Source: Tropicimonas marinistellae (lineage in GTDB: Bacteria > Pseudomonadota > Alphaproteobacteria > Rhodobacterales > Rhodobacteraceae). From it: a stretch of 64,000 bases of DNA. The stretch is from NCBI RefSeq assembly GCF_001509585.1, contig NZ_LNCI01000014.1:40840-104839 (forward strand), written 5' to 3'. Numbering within the stretch: position 1 is the stretch's first letter; the number at the start of each line of letters is the position of its first letter. A model generated the notes under the pieces. It worked only from the letters and a program-made list of their open reading frames with translations, made no database searches and was not told the DNA's origin. Position numbers and translations under genes: made by a program. Below are positions 18,496 through 28,594 of the stretch, piece after piece.

Positions 18496-20034
18496 ATGTC
18501 ACGGCCCGCAATCCGCCTGCGCCACATCCGGCGCCGGCTGAACAACGCCTTTGTTCGACCGCAGACACTTGCCTTTGTGCCCGCGCTGATGTTCGCAGGC
18601 TATTGGTTCGGCGGCGAGGGTGTCCTGATGATCACCGGTGTCACGTTTCCCCTTGTGCTGATGCTCGGCGGCCTGCTCGAAGGGGACCGGAACATCGAGC
18701 GGCTGGACTCGCTCACCGGGCTCGCCAACCGCAACCACCTGATCGACACGCTGGACGAATTCCTCGTCCACCACGAGGGGCGCGGCCAATCGACCATCGC
18801 CTTCGTGATACAGCTGGACGACTTCAGCGAAGTTGCGGAATCGCTGGGCAGTGCCGGTACGGAGGAGGTGCTGCGGCGGACCGCCGATAGAATCCTCGAT
18901 GCGATCCGGCCGGGCGACCAGGCCGCCCGCCTTGTGGAGCATCGGTATGGGCTGGCGCTCGGGCCCGTGCGACAGGCGAACATGGAGATTGCCCTGCGCG
19001 TCGCCGAACGGATCCAGGCGGCGATTGCGGAGCCGATCAGCCTCGATGCAAGCACGATCTACGTCACCGCCTCCATCGGTTTTTGCCTGGCCCGGCGCGC
19101 GCCCGATCGGTCGGCGGAGGCCCTTCTAGACGCGGCGGAGGTCGCCATGGACGAGGCGCGTCGCGCCGGTCGCTCGCAGATCCGTGCCTATTCCGCAGAG
19201 ATGAGCGACGCCATAGCAAGCCGCCACCTGCTGTCCGAAGAGATCGTCCGGGCCTTCGAGAACGGTGATATCCGGCCATGGTTTCAGCCCCAGATCTCCA
19301 CCGACACGGGTCTCGTGACGGGGTTCGAAGCGCTCGCGCGCTGGATTCACCCCGAGCGAGGCGTGTTGCCGCCGGGCGACTTCCTGGAGGCGGTCGAAGC
19401 GGCAGGCATGATGGAACGTCTTGGCGAAGTCATGCTGTTCAACGGCCTGTCCGCATTGCGCATGTGGGACAAGGCGGGATACCGCGTGCCGCGCGTCGCC
19501 TTCAATTTCACGGCGGCCGAGCTGCGCAACCCGCGCATGGTGGACCGCATTCGCTGGGAACTGGACCGGTTCGACCTGACGCCGGACCGGTTGAATATCG
19601 AGGTCCTCGAAACGGTCGTCGCGGACGCTACCAACGACACGATCACATCGAACATCGCGGCACTGGCAAAACTCGGGTGCCAGGTCGATCTCGACGATTT
19701 CGGCACCGGTCATGCCTCCATCGCGAATATCCGGCGTTTTGCGGTCAACCGCATCAAGATCGACCGCTCCTTCGTGACTCACGTGGACACGGACCGCAAC
19801 CAGCAGAAAATGGTCTCGGCCATCCTGTCGATGGCGGATCAGCTGGATCTCGACACGCTGGCCGAGGGGGTGGAATCGGTCGGCGAGCACGCAATGATGG
19901 CGCAACTCGGCTGCGGGCACGTTCAGGGATACAGCGTTGCCCAGCCGATGCCCTTCGAGGATGCGTTGGGCTGGATGGACCGCCACGCCACGCGCCTTGG
20001 AACGGCACCGCAGATCGGCGGCCCGTTGCACTGA
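18496..20034 (+). CDS. GGDEF-EAL protein, probably a c-di-GMP phosphodiesterase
   Basis: This 512-aa protein has two short hydrophobic segments near the N-terminus (about residues 25-60), a GGDEF domain (about 70-235) and an EAL domain (about 245-500). The GGDEF active-site motif is degenerate: the spot reads LVEHRYGLALG, so cyclase activity is unlikely. The EAL domain keeps key residues: FEALARW, FNFTAAEL, NIEVLET, DDFGTGHASI, IKIDRSF and AEGVES. This predicts hydrolysis of c-di-GMP at the membrane, possibly tuned by the dead GGDEF domain. It stands as a single gene between ttcA and yidC. Confidence 0.9.
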   Translation: MSRPAIRLRHIRRRLNNAFVRPQTLAFVPALMFAGYWFGGEGVLMITGVTFPLVLMLGGLLEGDRNIERLDSLTGLANRNHLIDTLDEFLVHHEGRGQSTIAFVIQLDDFSEVAESLGSAGTEEVLRRTADRILDAIRPGDQAARLVEHRYGLALGPVRQANMEIALRVAERIQAAIAEPISLDASTIYVTASIGFCLARRAPDRSAEALLDAAEVAMDEARRAGRSQIRAYSAEMSDAIASRHLLSEEIVRAFENGDIRPWFQPQISTDTGLVTGFEALARWIHPERGVLPPGDFLEAVEAAGMMERLGEVMLFNGLSALRMWDKAGYRVPRVAFNFTAAELRNPRMVDRIRWELDRFDLTPDRLNIEVLETVVADATNDTITSNIAALAKLGCQVDLDDFGTGHASIANIRRFAVNRIKIDRSFVTHVDTDRNQQKMVSAILSMADQLDLDTLAEGVESVGEHAMMAQLGCGHVQGYSVAQPMPFEDALGWMDRHATRLGTAPQIGGPLH

Positions 20035-20191
20035 ACCGCCGAACCGGCGGTTTTACCGGCGCCGCACCGCCGCCCGGGCCGCGGCGAGAGGGGGCAATCG
20101 CCGCCAAATACCGGGATTCTGCTTGACGTTTCGTCCCGCGACCGATTGAACCTCCGCGAACCCGGAGACAAAGGACGTCGGTGATCCCCTT

Positions 20192-21997
20192 ATGGACGAT
20201 CAGAACAAGAACCTCATTCTCGCCACTGCGCTCAGCTTTCTCGTGATCCTGGTCTGGTTCGTGCTGTTCCCACCCGAGGAACCGCCCGTGACGCAGACGC
20301 CACCGGCAGTCACCGACGTGCAGAACGAGGCAGGCCCGGCCGCATCCGTACCGTCGAGCGCCGATCCCGGCGCAACGTCCGCGGTCACCGATACGGCCCC
20401 GGTCGCCGACGCGCCGCGTCTGCCCGTCGAAACGCCGCGCCTGACCGGCTCCATCTCGCTGGCCGGCGGCCGTATCGACGATCTGCTTCTGAACGACTAC
20501 CGCGAAACGCTGGACACCCAGTCGCCCAACGTTCGCCTGCTCGATCCGGTTGGCGGCCCGCTGTCCTACTACGCGCTTTTCGGTTGGGCCCCCGGCGGCG
20601 GGCTGGCCGCGGGCGACGTGCCGGCAACCGACACGCTCTGGTCCGTCGAAACCGGCGAAACGCTGTCACCGGGCACACCGGTCACGCTGCGGTGGGACAG
20701 CCCGAAAGGCCTTGTCTTCCGGCGCGAGATTTCCGTGGACGACGACTACATGTTCACGGTCACCCAATCCATCGAGAACCCGACCGACACCGCGTTCCGC
20801 GCGCAGCCCTACGGGTTCATCGCGCGGCACAACCTGCCGGAACTGACCCGTTTCTTCATTCTGCACGAAGGCGTGGTCGGCATGGCCGACGGAATCCTGA
20901 CGCAGAAGAAATACGACAAGTTCGAGGATCTGGACGTCGACCCGCAGCTTGGCGCCCATGCGGAAACCATCCCGGACGCACAGAACGGTTGGATTGGCTT
21001 CACCGACAAGTACTGGATGACCACCCTGATCCCGGAACCGGGGAAAGGGCACAAGCAGGTCATGCTGTTCCAACCTGGGTCCAATATCTTCCAGACCCAG
21101 ACCATCTACCCGACGGTCGACATCGCCGCCGGTCAGACGGTGTCGCAGACGTCCCGTCTCTTCGCGGGCGCGAAGGAATGGGAAACGATCCGCCACTACC
21201 AGAACGACGAAGGGATCGAAGGCTTCCTCGATTCCATCGACTGGGGCTGGTTCTTCTTCCTGACCAAACCGATCTTTGCTGTCCTGCACTTCCTCAACGG
21301 CCTGATCGGCAACATGGGATGGGCGATCATCGGCCTGACGCTGCTGATCAAGGCGCTGCTCTTCCCCCTGGCCTACAAGTCCTACTCGTCGATGGCGAAG
21401 ATGAAGGAATTGCAGCCCGAGATGGAGAAGTTGAAGGAGCGCGCCGGGGACGACCGCATGCAGCTCCAGAAAGAGATGATGGAGCTCTACAAGAAGGAGA
21501 AGGTGAACCCGGCCTCTGGCTGCTTGCCGATCCTTTTGCAGATCCCGATCTTCTTCTCGCTCTACAAGGTGATCTTCGTCACCATCGAACTGCGTCACGC
21601 CCCCTGGTTCGGCTGGATTCAGGACCTCTCGGCGCCTGACCCCTCCTCGATCCTGAATCTCTTCGGCCTGCTGCCCTACGGCGTACCGGATCTGGGCGCG
21701 CTGCAGATCATTTCGCTGGGCATCCTGCCGATCCTGCTCGGCATCTCCATGTGGCTGCAGCAGAAGCTGAACCCGGCGCCCACAGACCCCACGCAGCAGA
21801 TGATCTTCGCCTGGATGCCCTGGGTGTTCATGTTCATGCTCGGCAGCTTCGCCAGCGGGCTGGTCCTCTACTGGATCACGAACAACACGATCACGTTCAT
21901 TCAGCAGTACCTGATCATGCGCAGCCACGGCTACAAGCCCGACGTGTTCGGCAACATCACGTCGGGTTTCCGGAAGAAAAAGCCGGACGCGGAGTAG
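20192..21997 (+). CDS. yidC: Membrane protein insertase YidC
   Basis: YidC inserts and folds inner-membrane proteins with or without SecYEG. This 601-aa protein has an N-terminal signal anchor (ATALSFLVILVWFVLFPPEE), a Pro/Ala-rich linker, the large periplasmic domain (about 80-350) and the C-terminal five-helix insertase core. The core contains PASGCLPILLQIPIFFSLYK and FMFMLGSFASGLVLYWITNN. The layout is the Gram-negative form. A MOSC gene follows 7 bases later and yihA after it, a plausible transcription unit. Confidence 0.97.
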   Translation: MDDQNKNLILATALSFLVILVWFVLFPPEEPPVTQTPPAVTDVQNEAGPAASVPSSADPGATSAVTDTAPVADAPRLPVETPRLTGSISLAGGRIDDLLLNDYRETLDTQSPNVRLLDPVGGPLSYYALFGWAPGGGLAAGDVPATDTLWSVETGETLSPGTPVTLRWDSPKGLVFRREISVDDDYMFTVTQSIENPTDTAFRAQPYGFIARHNLPELTRFFILHEGVVGMADGILTQKKYDKFEDLDVDPQLGAHAETIPDAQNGWIGFTDKYWMTTLIPEPGKGHKQVMLFQPGSNIFQTQTIYPTVDIAAGQTVSQTSRLFAGAKEWETIRHYQNDEGIEGFLDSIDWGWFFFLTKPIFAVLHFLNGLIGNMGWAIIGLTLLIKALLFPLAYKSYSSMAKMKELQPEMEKLKERAGDDRMQLQKEMMELYKKEKVNPASGCLPILLQIPIFFSLYKVIFVTIELRHAPWFGWIQDLSAPDPSSILNLFGLLPYGVPDLGALQIISLGILPILLGISMWLQQKLNPAPTDPTQQMIFAWMPWVFMFMLGSFASGLVLYWITNNTITFIQQYLIMRSHGYKPDVFGNITSGFRKKKPDAE

Positions 21998-22004
21998 CCG
22001 GCAC

Positions 22005-22766
22005 GTGGCGGGCCGTCTGGCGCATATCGTCCGCCACCCGATCAAGTCGCTCGGGTGGGAAGAACTGCCGGCGGTGGAGCTCAAGGCCGGGCAGGTGCTG
22101 CCCTTCGATCGCCACTGGGCACTGGCCCATGAAGCGGCGGCCTTCGATGGCGCGCCGGATGGCTGGTACGCGAAGCGGAACTTCGTGCGCGGCGTCGCCG
22201 CACCGCCGCTCATGGCGATCTCGGCGACCTTGTCGGACGACGCGCGGTCGGTCCGCCTCTCCCACCCCGAACGGCCGACGTTGGAGGTCACACCGGACAA
22301 TGCCGATGCGTCGGTCGGTCTGGTCGACTGGATCGCACCGCTCTGGCCGGCGAACCGGCCCGCCCCTGCCCGTCTCGTCGCCGCCGAATCGCAGGCCATG
22401 ACCGATGTCCCCGATCCCTTCGTCGCCGTTTTGAACCTCGCGTCCCTGCGCGACCTGGGCCAGCGAATGGGCAAAGACCTCTCGATCCACCGGTTTCGTG
22501 GCAACCTCTGGGTCGACGGCTTCGCGGAATGGGAGGAATTCGACTGGGTCGGGCACGAGATCCGCATCGGCGCAACGCGCCTCAGGGTGGAGGAGCCGAT
22601 CACGCGCTGCAATGCCACCAAGGCGAACCCGGTAACCGGCCAGGTGGACGGCGATACGCTCGCCGCCTTGGAGGCAGCCTTCGGGCACCGGGATTTCGGC
22701 GTCTATGCAACCGTCATCGAAGGCGGCCGTGTCCAACACGGCGACATTGCGGAGGCCCCGCTATGA
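22005..22766 (+). CDS. MOSC domain-containing protein
   Basis: This 253-aa protein has an MOSC_N-like beta-barrel (RLAHIVRHPIKSLGWEEL) and a MOSC domain with the conserved Cys in ITRCNATKANP (about residue 203). MOSC domains carry molybdenum-cofactor sulfur chemistry or bind sulfur on the conserved Cys; members such as YcbX and mARC reduce N-hydroxylated compounds. No ferredoxin domain is attached here. The start is a GTG 7 bases after yidC, and the stop overlaps the yihA start (ATGA). Confidence 0.86.
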   Translation: MAGRLAHIVRHPIKSLGWEELPAVELKAGQVLPFDRHWALAHEAAAFDGAPDGWYAKRNFVRGVAAPPLMAISATLSDDARSVRLSHPERPTLEVTPDNADASVGLVDWIAPLWPANRPAPARLVAAESQAMTDVPDPFVAVLNLASLRDLGQRMGKDLSIHRFRGNLWVDGFAEWEEFDWVGHEIRIGATRLRVEEPITRCNATKANPVTGQVDGDTLAALEAAFGHRDFGVYATVIEGGRVQHGDIAEAPL

Positions 22767-23416
22767 CGGCCCTTCCCTTTCCCCTTGCGGAGGCGCCCGA
22801 GCCCTTGGCGCTCGAAACCGGCCGCAAGCTCTTCGCGGGGCAGACGGAATTCCTCAAGGGCGTGGTCGCGATGTCCGGATTGCCGCCCGCCGACCGGCTC
22901 GAGGTCTGTTTCGCGGGCCGGTCCAACGTGGGAAAGTCCACGCTGATCAACGCGTTGACCGGGCACAAGGCACTGGCACGGGCCTCCAACACGCCGGGAC
23001 GCACGCAGGAGATCAACTTTTTCACCCTGCAGGACAGCCACTACCTGGTGGACCTTCCCGGGTATGGATTTGCCAAGGCGCCGGTCGCCGTGGTCGAGAA
23101 GTGGCAGCGCCTGCTGAAAGCCTACCTCTCCGGCCGCGCCACGCTCCGGCGCGCCTTCGTCCTCATCGACGCGCGGCACGGGATCAAGGCCGTGGACAAG
23201 GAAATCCTCGGCCTTCTCGACAAGGCCGCCGTTCCGTTCCAGGTGGTTCTGACGAAGGCGGACAAGGTCAAGGCGGCGGACCGCGAGACGGTCCTCGCGC
23301 AGGTCCGCGCCAGTCTTCAGCCGCACCCGGCGGCCTACCCGGAAATGGTGCTCACGTCCTCGGAAACGGGCGCGGGTATCCCGACGCTACGTTCCATCAT
23401 CGCAGGTCTGGACTGA
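22763..23416 (+). CDS. yihA: Ribosome biogenesis GTP-binding protein YihA/YsxC/EngB
   Basis: This is a 217-aa GTPase of the TrmE-Era-EngA-EngB-Septin superfamily that assists large-subunit assembly. The G motifs are G1 GRSNVGKSTLIN, G2 around NTPGRTQEINFF, G3 DLPGYGFAKAP and G4 LTKADKVK. I chose the ATG at 22763, which overlaps the upstream MOSC stop; the longer upstream frame is a shadow. The convergent SDR gene starts its 3' end 50 bases later. Confidence 0.94.
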   Translation: MTALPFPLAEAPEPLALETGRKLFAGQTEFLKGVVAMSGLPPADRLEVCFAGRSNVGKSTLINALTGHKALARASNTPGRTQEINFFTLQDSHYLVDLPGYGFAKAPVAVVEKWQRLLKAYLSGRATLRRAFVLIDARHGIKAVDKEILGLLDKAAVPFQVVLTKADKVKAADRETVLAQVRASLQPHPAAYPEMVLTSSETGAGIPTLRSIIAGLD

Positions 23417-23465
23417 CAGGCCCCTGATCGTGGTCATCCTGGCAAGGTCCCCGTGAGACCATGCA

Positions 23466-24206
23466 TCAGACGTGTTGACCGGCGTTTACCTCGATTTCCG
23501 TCCCGGTGACGTAGCTCGAAGGCTCGGTACACAGGAAGTAGATCACGTCGGCAACCTCCTCCGGCTGACCCAGCCGCCGCAACGGCAGGCCATCGACTAT
23601 CCTCTCGGTGCCGGGGCTGAGGATCGAGGTCTCGATCTCTCCCGGCGCGATGGCGTTGACCCGCACGCCGCGCGGGCCGAAATCATGTGCCATCTCGCGC
23701 GTCAGTGCTTTCAGAGCCGCTTTCGAGGTCGCGTAGGCAGCACCCGCAAACGGGTGGACCCGCGACCCCGCGATGGAGGTGACGTTTACAACCGCTCCCT
23801 TCGCCGCCGTCAGCTCCTCGATCAACCCGCGCGCCAGCACCACCGAGGCAAAGAAATTGACGTGGAATACACGCCCCCAGGCGAGGAGGTCGGTGTCGAT
23901 CGTGTTCAACCGCTCCCCGTTGGGGCCTTTGGGGGAGATCCCGGCATTGTTGACCAGCGCGTCGAGCTTGCCGCCGATGCGCTCCTGGATGACCCCCACG
24001 GCATTGATCGTGTCCGCCGGATCGGACAGGTCCAGTTGCACATGGTTGTCTTCCCCGCCCGGCCACGGACATTCCGACGAGAAAGGTTGCCGGGAGCAGG
24101 AGATCACCCGCCACCCCTCCGCGCTGAACTTGCGCACGGTCGCGTGCCCGATACCCCGGCTCGCGCCGGTCAGGAGAAGGGTTTTCTGACGTTCGTTGCC
24201 AGACAT
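23466..24206 (-). CDS. Short-chain dehydrogenase/reductase
   Basis: This is a classical SDR of 246 aa. The cofactor motif is TGASRGIGHA, the structural motif NNAG, the catalytic Ser lies in VVNVTSIAGS, and the YxxxK pair is YATSK. The C-terminal LRRLGQPEEVADVIYFLCT and TGTEIEVNAGQHV are standard for the family. The start at 24206 is fixed by a strong GGGAGGT site. It runs convergent to yihA and divergent from argB. The substrate is unknown. Confidence 0.91.
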   Translation of the reverse strand: MSGNERQKTLLLTGASRGIGHATVRKFSAEGWRVISCSRQPFSSECPWPGGEDNHVQLDLSDPADTINAVGVIQERIGGKLDALVNNAGISPKGPNGERLNTIDTDLLAWGRVFHVNFFASVVLARGLIEELTAAKGAVVNVTSIAGSRVHPFAGAAYATSKAALKALTREMAHDFGPRGVRVNAIAPGEIETSILSPGTERIVDGLPLRRLGQPEEVADVIYFLCTEPSSYVTGTEIEVNAGQHV

Positions 24207-24323
24207 GGCAGACCTCCCGAAGCTGCCCCATGAGTGCGCCACGATACGCGAAAAGACAATCGCCCTTGGCATGAGGCCGGTCCGGGCGTAACACCGCAGG
24301 TCAAGGAAACACCGAGCCGACCA

Positions 24324-25211
24324 ATGAAGAAGCAGACAATGAACCGCGATTGGATTGCCACCGCCCGGACCCTGTCCGAAGCCCTCCCCTATCTTCAGCG
24401 CTATTCGGGTGCCATCGTCGTCATCAAGTTCGGCGGCCATGCGATGGGCGATGCGGAGCAGATGGCGAGCTTTGCCCGGGACGTCGTGTTGATGAACCAG
24501 GTGGGTGTCCATCCGGTGATCGTCCACGGCGGCGGCCCGATGATCAACGACCTGCTGGCGAAGCTGGAAATCCAGAGCGAGTTCGTCAACGGCAAGCGCG
24601 TGACCGACGAGGCGACCATGGAGGTCGTCGAGATGGTGCTGTCGGGCCTCGTCAACAAGCGGATCGTGCAGGCAATCAACGGTCAGGGCGGCCGCGCGGT
24701 TGGCGTGTCCGGCAAGGATGCCAACATGATGGTCTGCGACCCGGTGGACCCGGCCCTCGGGCTGGTCGGGCAGCCGGTGGAGGTGTCGCCGGAGCTGATC
24801 CACCAGATGCATGCGCACAATATCATTCCCGTCGTCGCGCCGCTCGGCGCCGGGCGGGACGGCGAGACCTTCAACGTGAACGGCGACACGGCCGCCGGCG
24901 CGATTGCCGCGGCTCTCAAGGCCGACAGGCTGCTGCTGCTGACCGATGTCGAGGGGGTGAAGGACGCCAACGGCGCCGTCGTCACCCAGCTGACCCCCGA
25001 TCAGGTACGCGATCTCACCGGCAGCGGCGTCATCGCCGGTGGCATGATCCCCAAGACCGAGACCGCGCTTGCCGCCATCTCCGGCGGGGTGCGCGCCGTG
25101 GTAATCCTGGACGGGCGGGCCCCCAACGCTTGCCTTCTGGAGCTCTTCACCGAACACGGAGCCGGGTCGCTGATCCGCGTCCCCATCGATGAGACCCCCG
25201 GCAAGGTGTGA
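24324..25211 (+). CDS. argB: Acetylglutamate kinase
   Basis: NAGK phosphorylates N-acetylglutamate, the second step of arginine synthesis. Typical motifs are [12 protein letters not shown] near residue 30, [12 protein letters not shown], and [20 protein letters not shown]. The 295-aa protein has an N-terminal helix ([20 protein letters not shown]) like that of arginine-inhibited hexameric NAGKs, so feedback inhibition by arginine is likely; this is inference from the family. I start at ATG 24324; an in-frame ATG at 24339 is also possible. Confidence 0.95.
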   Translation: MKKQTMNRDWIATARTLSEALPYLQRYSGAIVVIKFGGHAMGDAEQMASFARDVVLMNQVGVHPVIVHGGGPMINDLLAKLEIQSEFVNGKRVTDEATMEVVEMVLSGLVNKRIVQAINGQGGRAVGVSGKDANMMVCDPVDPALGLVGQPVEVSPELIHQMHAHNIIPVVAPLGAGRDGETFNVNGDTAAGAIAAALKADRLLLLTDVEGVKDANGAVVTQLTPDQVRDLTGSGVIAGGMIPKTETALAAISGGVRAVVILDGRAPNACLLELFTEHGAGSLIRVPIDETPGKV

Positions 25212-25255
25212 AAAGGGCTTCGCATCGGCGCGCCTTTCCTTATGATCAGGCCGTC

Positions 25256-25942
25256 ATGACAGCCCCCGTCCAGACAGCCGGAGCCGACCTTGCGGACATA
25301 TCGCGCGCAGCAGACGCGCGACGTCTTGCGGTGCTTGGAGGGTTTCACGCGGGCTCCGGCACGCCGAACCTGCCGCCGGGAACAGCCACGGTGCTGCTTC
25401 TCGGTCCGGCCGAGCCCGGGTTCTGGATGGCGGTCAACAGCACCCCCGAGTTCCGCGATGGTTGCCCCGATCCGCTGGACCGGTGGTCGCGCCGAACGAT
25501 CGGGGAGATTGCCGCGCGCTTCGATGCCGTGCCCCTGTTTCCGTTTGACGGCCCGCCGTACCGGCCATTCGTGTCGTGGCTTATCGAATCCGGCCGGGCG
25601 TGGATGTCGCCGGTATCGCTTCTGGTCCACGCCGATGCCGGTCTGTTCCTCTCGGTGCGCGGCGCGCTCGCGTTCCGACAGTCTCTGACGCTGCCGGCGG
25701 CATCCGAACGGCCGTGCGAATCCTGCGCGGCGCAGCCCTGCCGCGATGCCTGTCCGGTGGGCGCGCTTCGGCCGGATGGCTACGACGTTGCGGCCTGTCA
25801 CCAGTTTCTCGCGACCGACGCCGGTTCCGACTGCATGCGCCTCGGCTGCGCAACGCGCCGCACCTGCCCGGTCAGCCAGAGATACCCGCGCGATCCTGCG
25901 CAATCCGCATTCCACATGCGTGCCTTTCACGAGACCCCATGA
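25256..25942 (+). CDS. 4Fe-4S ferredoxin-like protein
   Basis: This 228-aa protein has a 4Fe-4S motif near residue 148 (CESCAAQPCRDACPVGAL) and further cysteines in CMRLGCATRRTCP near the C-terminus. The N-terminal part has no domain I recognise. Family relatives are annotated only as ferredoxins; part of the Cys pattern resembles QueG-type proteins but the protein is shorter. I prefer ATG 25256 over the GTG at 25208 that overlaps argB. The stop overlaps the sixA-like start, suggesting an argB-ferredoxin-sixA transcript. Confidence 0.78.
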   Translation: MTAPVQTAGADLADISRAADARRLAVLGGFHAGSGTPNLPPGTATVLLLGPAEPGFWMAVNSTPEFRDGCPDPLDRWSRRTIGEIAARFDAVPLFPFDGPPYRPFVSWLIESGRAWMSPVSLLVHADAGLFLSVRGALAFRQSLTLPAASERPCESCAAQPCRDACPVGALRPDGYDVAACHQFLATDAGSDCMRLGCATRRTCPVSQRYPRDPAQSAFHMRAFHETP

Positions 25943-26439
25943 AGCAGCTGATCCTCCTCCGCCACGCGAAGTCGAGCTGGGTAAACCCGGAACTCGACGA
26001 CTTCGACCGCCCGCTCAACAAGCGCGGCAAACGCAGCGCCAAGGCGCTCGGAAAATGGCTGCGCAAGAACGAGCGGACGCCCGATCACGTGCTGTGTTCG
26101 GCCGCCCGGCGCGCGCGCGAAACCTGGGAGGAGCTGAAACTGCCCGGCGACGTCGCGCTGCGCGACGATCTCTACCATGCCTCGCCGGAGACGATGCTCA
26201 CGGCATTGCGGGGGACAAGGGGCAGGTGCATCCTGATGATCGGACACAACCCCGGAATCGCGGCCCTCGCCCATGACCTCGTCGCCGAACCTCCGGCCCA
26301 TCCCCGATTTGCCGACTACCCGACCGGGTCTATGCTGATCCTCGATTTCGACATCAAGAAATGGCTCGGCGCGGCGCCGAAACTCGGCCATGTACAGGAG
26401 TTCCTGACGCCCCACGACCTTGTGGAGACGGACACCTGA
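25939..26439 (+). CDS. SixA-like histidine phosphatase
   Basis: This 166-aa protein belongs to the histidine phosphatase superfamily. The catalytic RHA motif is in LILLRHAKSSW at the N-terminus and the second His is in MIGHNPGIAALAHDL. The early KSSW stretch and DRPLNKRGKRSA fit the SixA group, which removes phosphate from phosphohistidine proteins in E. coli. The start overlaps the preceding stop by 4 bases. The target here is unknown. Confidence 0.87.
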   Translation: MKQLILLRHAKSSWVNPELDDFDRPLNKRGKRSAKALGKWLRKNERTPDHVLCSAARRARETWEELKLPGDVALRDDLYHASPETMLTALRGTRGRCILMIGHNPGIAALAHDLVAEPPAHPRFADYPTGSMLILDFDIKKWLGAAPKLGHVQEFLTPHDLVETDT

Positions 26440-26469
26440 ACACGGGCGCCCGTCTCGTCGCTTTGCCGA

Positions 26470-26494
26470 GGGCGTCAGATCACGCGTGACGCCC
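26470..26494. terminator. Hairpin between convergent sixA-like and bztD genes
   Basis: An 8-bp inverted repeat GGGCGTCA / TGACGCCC with a 9-nt loop lies in the 59-base convergent gap. It has no clear T-run, so it is only a candidate shared terminator. Confidence 0.4.
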
Positions 26495-26498
26495 GGCG

Positions 26499-27290
26499 TC
26501 AGTGCCCGAGGATCTGGCTGAGGAACAGCTTCGTGCGCTCGTGCTGCGGGTTGTTGAAGAAGGCCTCCGGCTCGTTCTGCTCGACGATCTGGCCCTGATC
26601 CATGAAGATCACCCGGTTGGCGACCTGCCGCGCGAAACCCATCTCGTGCGTCACGCAGAGCATGGTCATGCCCTCTTCGGCCAGTTCCACCATCGTGTCG
26701 AGCACCTCCTTGATCATCTCCGGGTCGAGGGCCGACGTCGGTTCGTCAAAGAGCATGATCCGCGGTTTCATGCAGAGGGAGCGGGCAATCGCCACCCGCT
26801 GCTGCTGACCGCCGGACAACTGGCCGGGATACTTGTTGGCCTGCTCCGGGATCTTGACCTTTTCCAGGAAGTGCATCGCCGTCTCGACGGCCTCCTTGCG
26901 CGGCACCTTGCGCACCCAGATCGGTGCCAGCGTGCAGTTTTCCAGGATCGTCAGATGCGGGAAGAGGTTGAAATGCTGGAACACCATCCCGACCTCGGAA
27001 CGGATCTTGTCGATGTTCTTCAGGTCGGAGGAAAGCTCCGTCCCGTCGACGACGATCTCGCCCGCCTGATGCTCCTCCAGCCGGTTGATACAGCGAATGA
27101 GCGTCGACTTGCCCGATCCGGACGGCCCGGCAATAACGATCCGCTCCCCCCGGTAGACGGTCAGGTTGATGTCGCGCAACACGTGGAACGAGCCGTACCA
27201 CTTGTTCATGTGCGTGATCTGGATCGCGACCTCGTCGGACACCTGCATCTGGGAGCGGTCGACGGTGCGTTCTGCGGTCAATTCAGACAT
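26499..27290 (-). CDS. bztD: Glutamate/glutamine/aspartate/asparagine ABC transporter ATPase
   Basis: This 263-aa polar-amino-acid ABC ATPase has Walker [18 protein letters not shown], signature [15 protein letters not shown], Walker [14 protein letters not shown] and H-loop CVTHEMGF. The subfamily is GlnQ/AapP/BztD. It is the last gene of a leftward bztA-B-C-D unit, 10 bases after bztC. The BztC/BztB permeases beside it favour the Rhodobacter-type Bzt system, which takes up the acidic amino acids and their amides. Confidence 0.94.
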   Translation of the reverse strand: MSELTAERTVDRSQMQVSDEVAIQITHMNKWYGSFHVLRDINLTVYRGERIVIAGPSGSGKSTLIRCINRLEEHQAGEIVVDGTELSSDLKNIDKIRSEVGMVFQHFNLFPHLTILENCTLAPIWVRKVPRKEAVETAMHFLEKVKIPEQANKYPGQLSGGQQQRVAIARSLCMKPRIMLFDEPTSALDPEMIKEVLDTMVELAEEGMTMLCVTHEMGFARQVANRVIFMDQGQIVEQNEPEAFFNNPQHERTKLFLSQILGH

Positions 27291-27300
27291 GAGCGTTTCC

Positions 27301-28593
27301 TTAGCGATGTCCGGTCTGAAGCTTGCGCTCCAGGTACATGGAGTAGCGGGACATGGAGAAGCAGAAGATGAAGAACATCACGGCGATGAAGCCGTAGATC
27401 TCCCAGACGATACCGTTCCAGGCGGAGTCCGCGAGGATCGCGCGGGACAGCCCGAGCGGGTCCAGCAGGCCGATGATCGACACCAGCGTGGTGTCCTTGA
27501 ACACCCCGATGAAGGTCGAGACGATGCCGGGAATGGAGATTTTGAGCGCCTGCGGCATGATGATCAGTCGCTGCGCCATCCAGAAATCGAGGCCCAGCGC
27601 ATCAGCCGCCTCGTATTGCCCCCGGGGGAGCGCCGCCAGCCCGCCGCGGATCACCTCGGCCATGTAGGCGGAGGCAAAGAGCGTCACCATGATGATGACC
27701 CGCAGGATGATGTCGAAATCGGTTCCCGGCGGCATGAAGATGTTGAGCAGCGTCGAGGCCACGAAAAGCAGCGTGATCAGCGGCACGCCCCGGATGAACT
27801 CGATGAACCCCACCGAGAGCGAGCGCACGATCAACAGGTCCGACTGGCGGCCCAGCGCCAGCAGGATGCCGATGGGAAGCGACAGCGCAATGGCAACGAC
27901 ACCGATGGTAATCGACAGCATGTAGCCGCCGAAATTCCGGCTCTCCACTGCCTGAATGGACAGCGGCAGGACCGAGGCAAGTGCATCCGCGACAGGCCCG
28001 GCCACAAACAGCCACCAGATGATCGGCAACACGAAAGCGGCGATGGTGGCGGCCAGCTCGCCGATGGACGGTTTGAGAAGCCTTTGCGCGTAGAAGCCGA
28101 TAACGAAGCCGAGGGCCACGACGATCGGGTTCCAGATCGTTCCGCCCCACAGAAGCCAGGGCATCAGGAACGGGTAGATCGCGGAGAAATAGAGCATCTT
28201 GCGCGGCAGGTTGGTGAACAGCACCGGCGCAAGGGCCACGGCCAGCAACAGGAAGTCGAGCACGACCCGCCAGTAGAGTTCTGCCGGATAGAAGCCGAAC
28301 ATGAACTGCAGCCAGCGTTCCCGGATGATGCCCCAGCAGGCCCCGCCATAGCCGAGTTCCGCGATGATCTCGCGGCATTCGGTCAGGGATTCGGCGTGCC
28401 AGGTCGGCGAGACGATCCACGGCAGCGCCTGCGCCAGAAGCCAGTAGACGAAGGCGAGCGAGAGCAGGGTCAGGATCGAGTTGGACACGGAGGAGAAAAG
28501 GTTCTCCCGCAGCCACCCGGCCACGCCCGTGGTCGCCGCCGGCGGATCCTGTTCCTCTACCATCTGGTTGCGGACGAAATGGGTATCGCTCAT
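27301..28593 (-). CDS. bztC: Glutamate/glutamine/aspartate/asparagine ABC transporter permease BztC
   Basis: This polar-amino-acid permease (about 430 aa) has roughly eight hydrophobic segments. It is much longer than GlnP-type permeases because of an N-terminal extension with extra helices, as in BztC/AapM. The BPD_transp_1 domain is C-terminal, with [20 protein letters not shown] and the EAA-like loop following. I start at ATG 28593 ([10 protein letters not shown]), right after the bztB stop; a longer start at 28617 would overlap bztB. Confidence 0.92.
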   Translation of the reverse strand: MSDTHFVRNQMVEEQDPPAATTGVAGWLRENLFSSVSNSILTLLSLAFVYWLLAQALPWIVSPTWHAESLTECREIIAELGYGGACWGIIRERWLQFMFGFYPAELYWRVVLDFLLLAVALAPVLFTNLPRKMLYFSAIYPFLMPWLLWGGTIWNPIVVALGFVIGFYAQRLLKPSIGELAATIAAFVLPIIWWLFVAGPVADALASVLPLSIQAVESRNFGGYMLSITIGVVAIALSLPIGILLALGRQSDLLIVRSLSVGFIEFIRGVPLITLLFVASTLLNIFMPPGTDFDIILRVIIMVTLFASAYMAEVIRGGLAALPRGQYEAADALGLDFWMAQRLIIMPQALKISIPGIVSTFIGVFKDTTLVSIIGLLDPLGLSRAILADSAWNGIVWEIYGFIAVMFFIFCFSMSRYSMYLERKLQTGHR

Positions 28594-28594
28594 C

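Noticed and set aside
20666..22621. 651-codon minus-strand frame
   Set aside because: It lies opposite yidC and the MOSC gene and shows only composition-driven residues; GC-rich codons make such shadows common.
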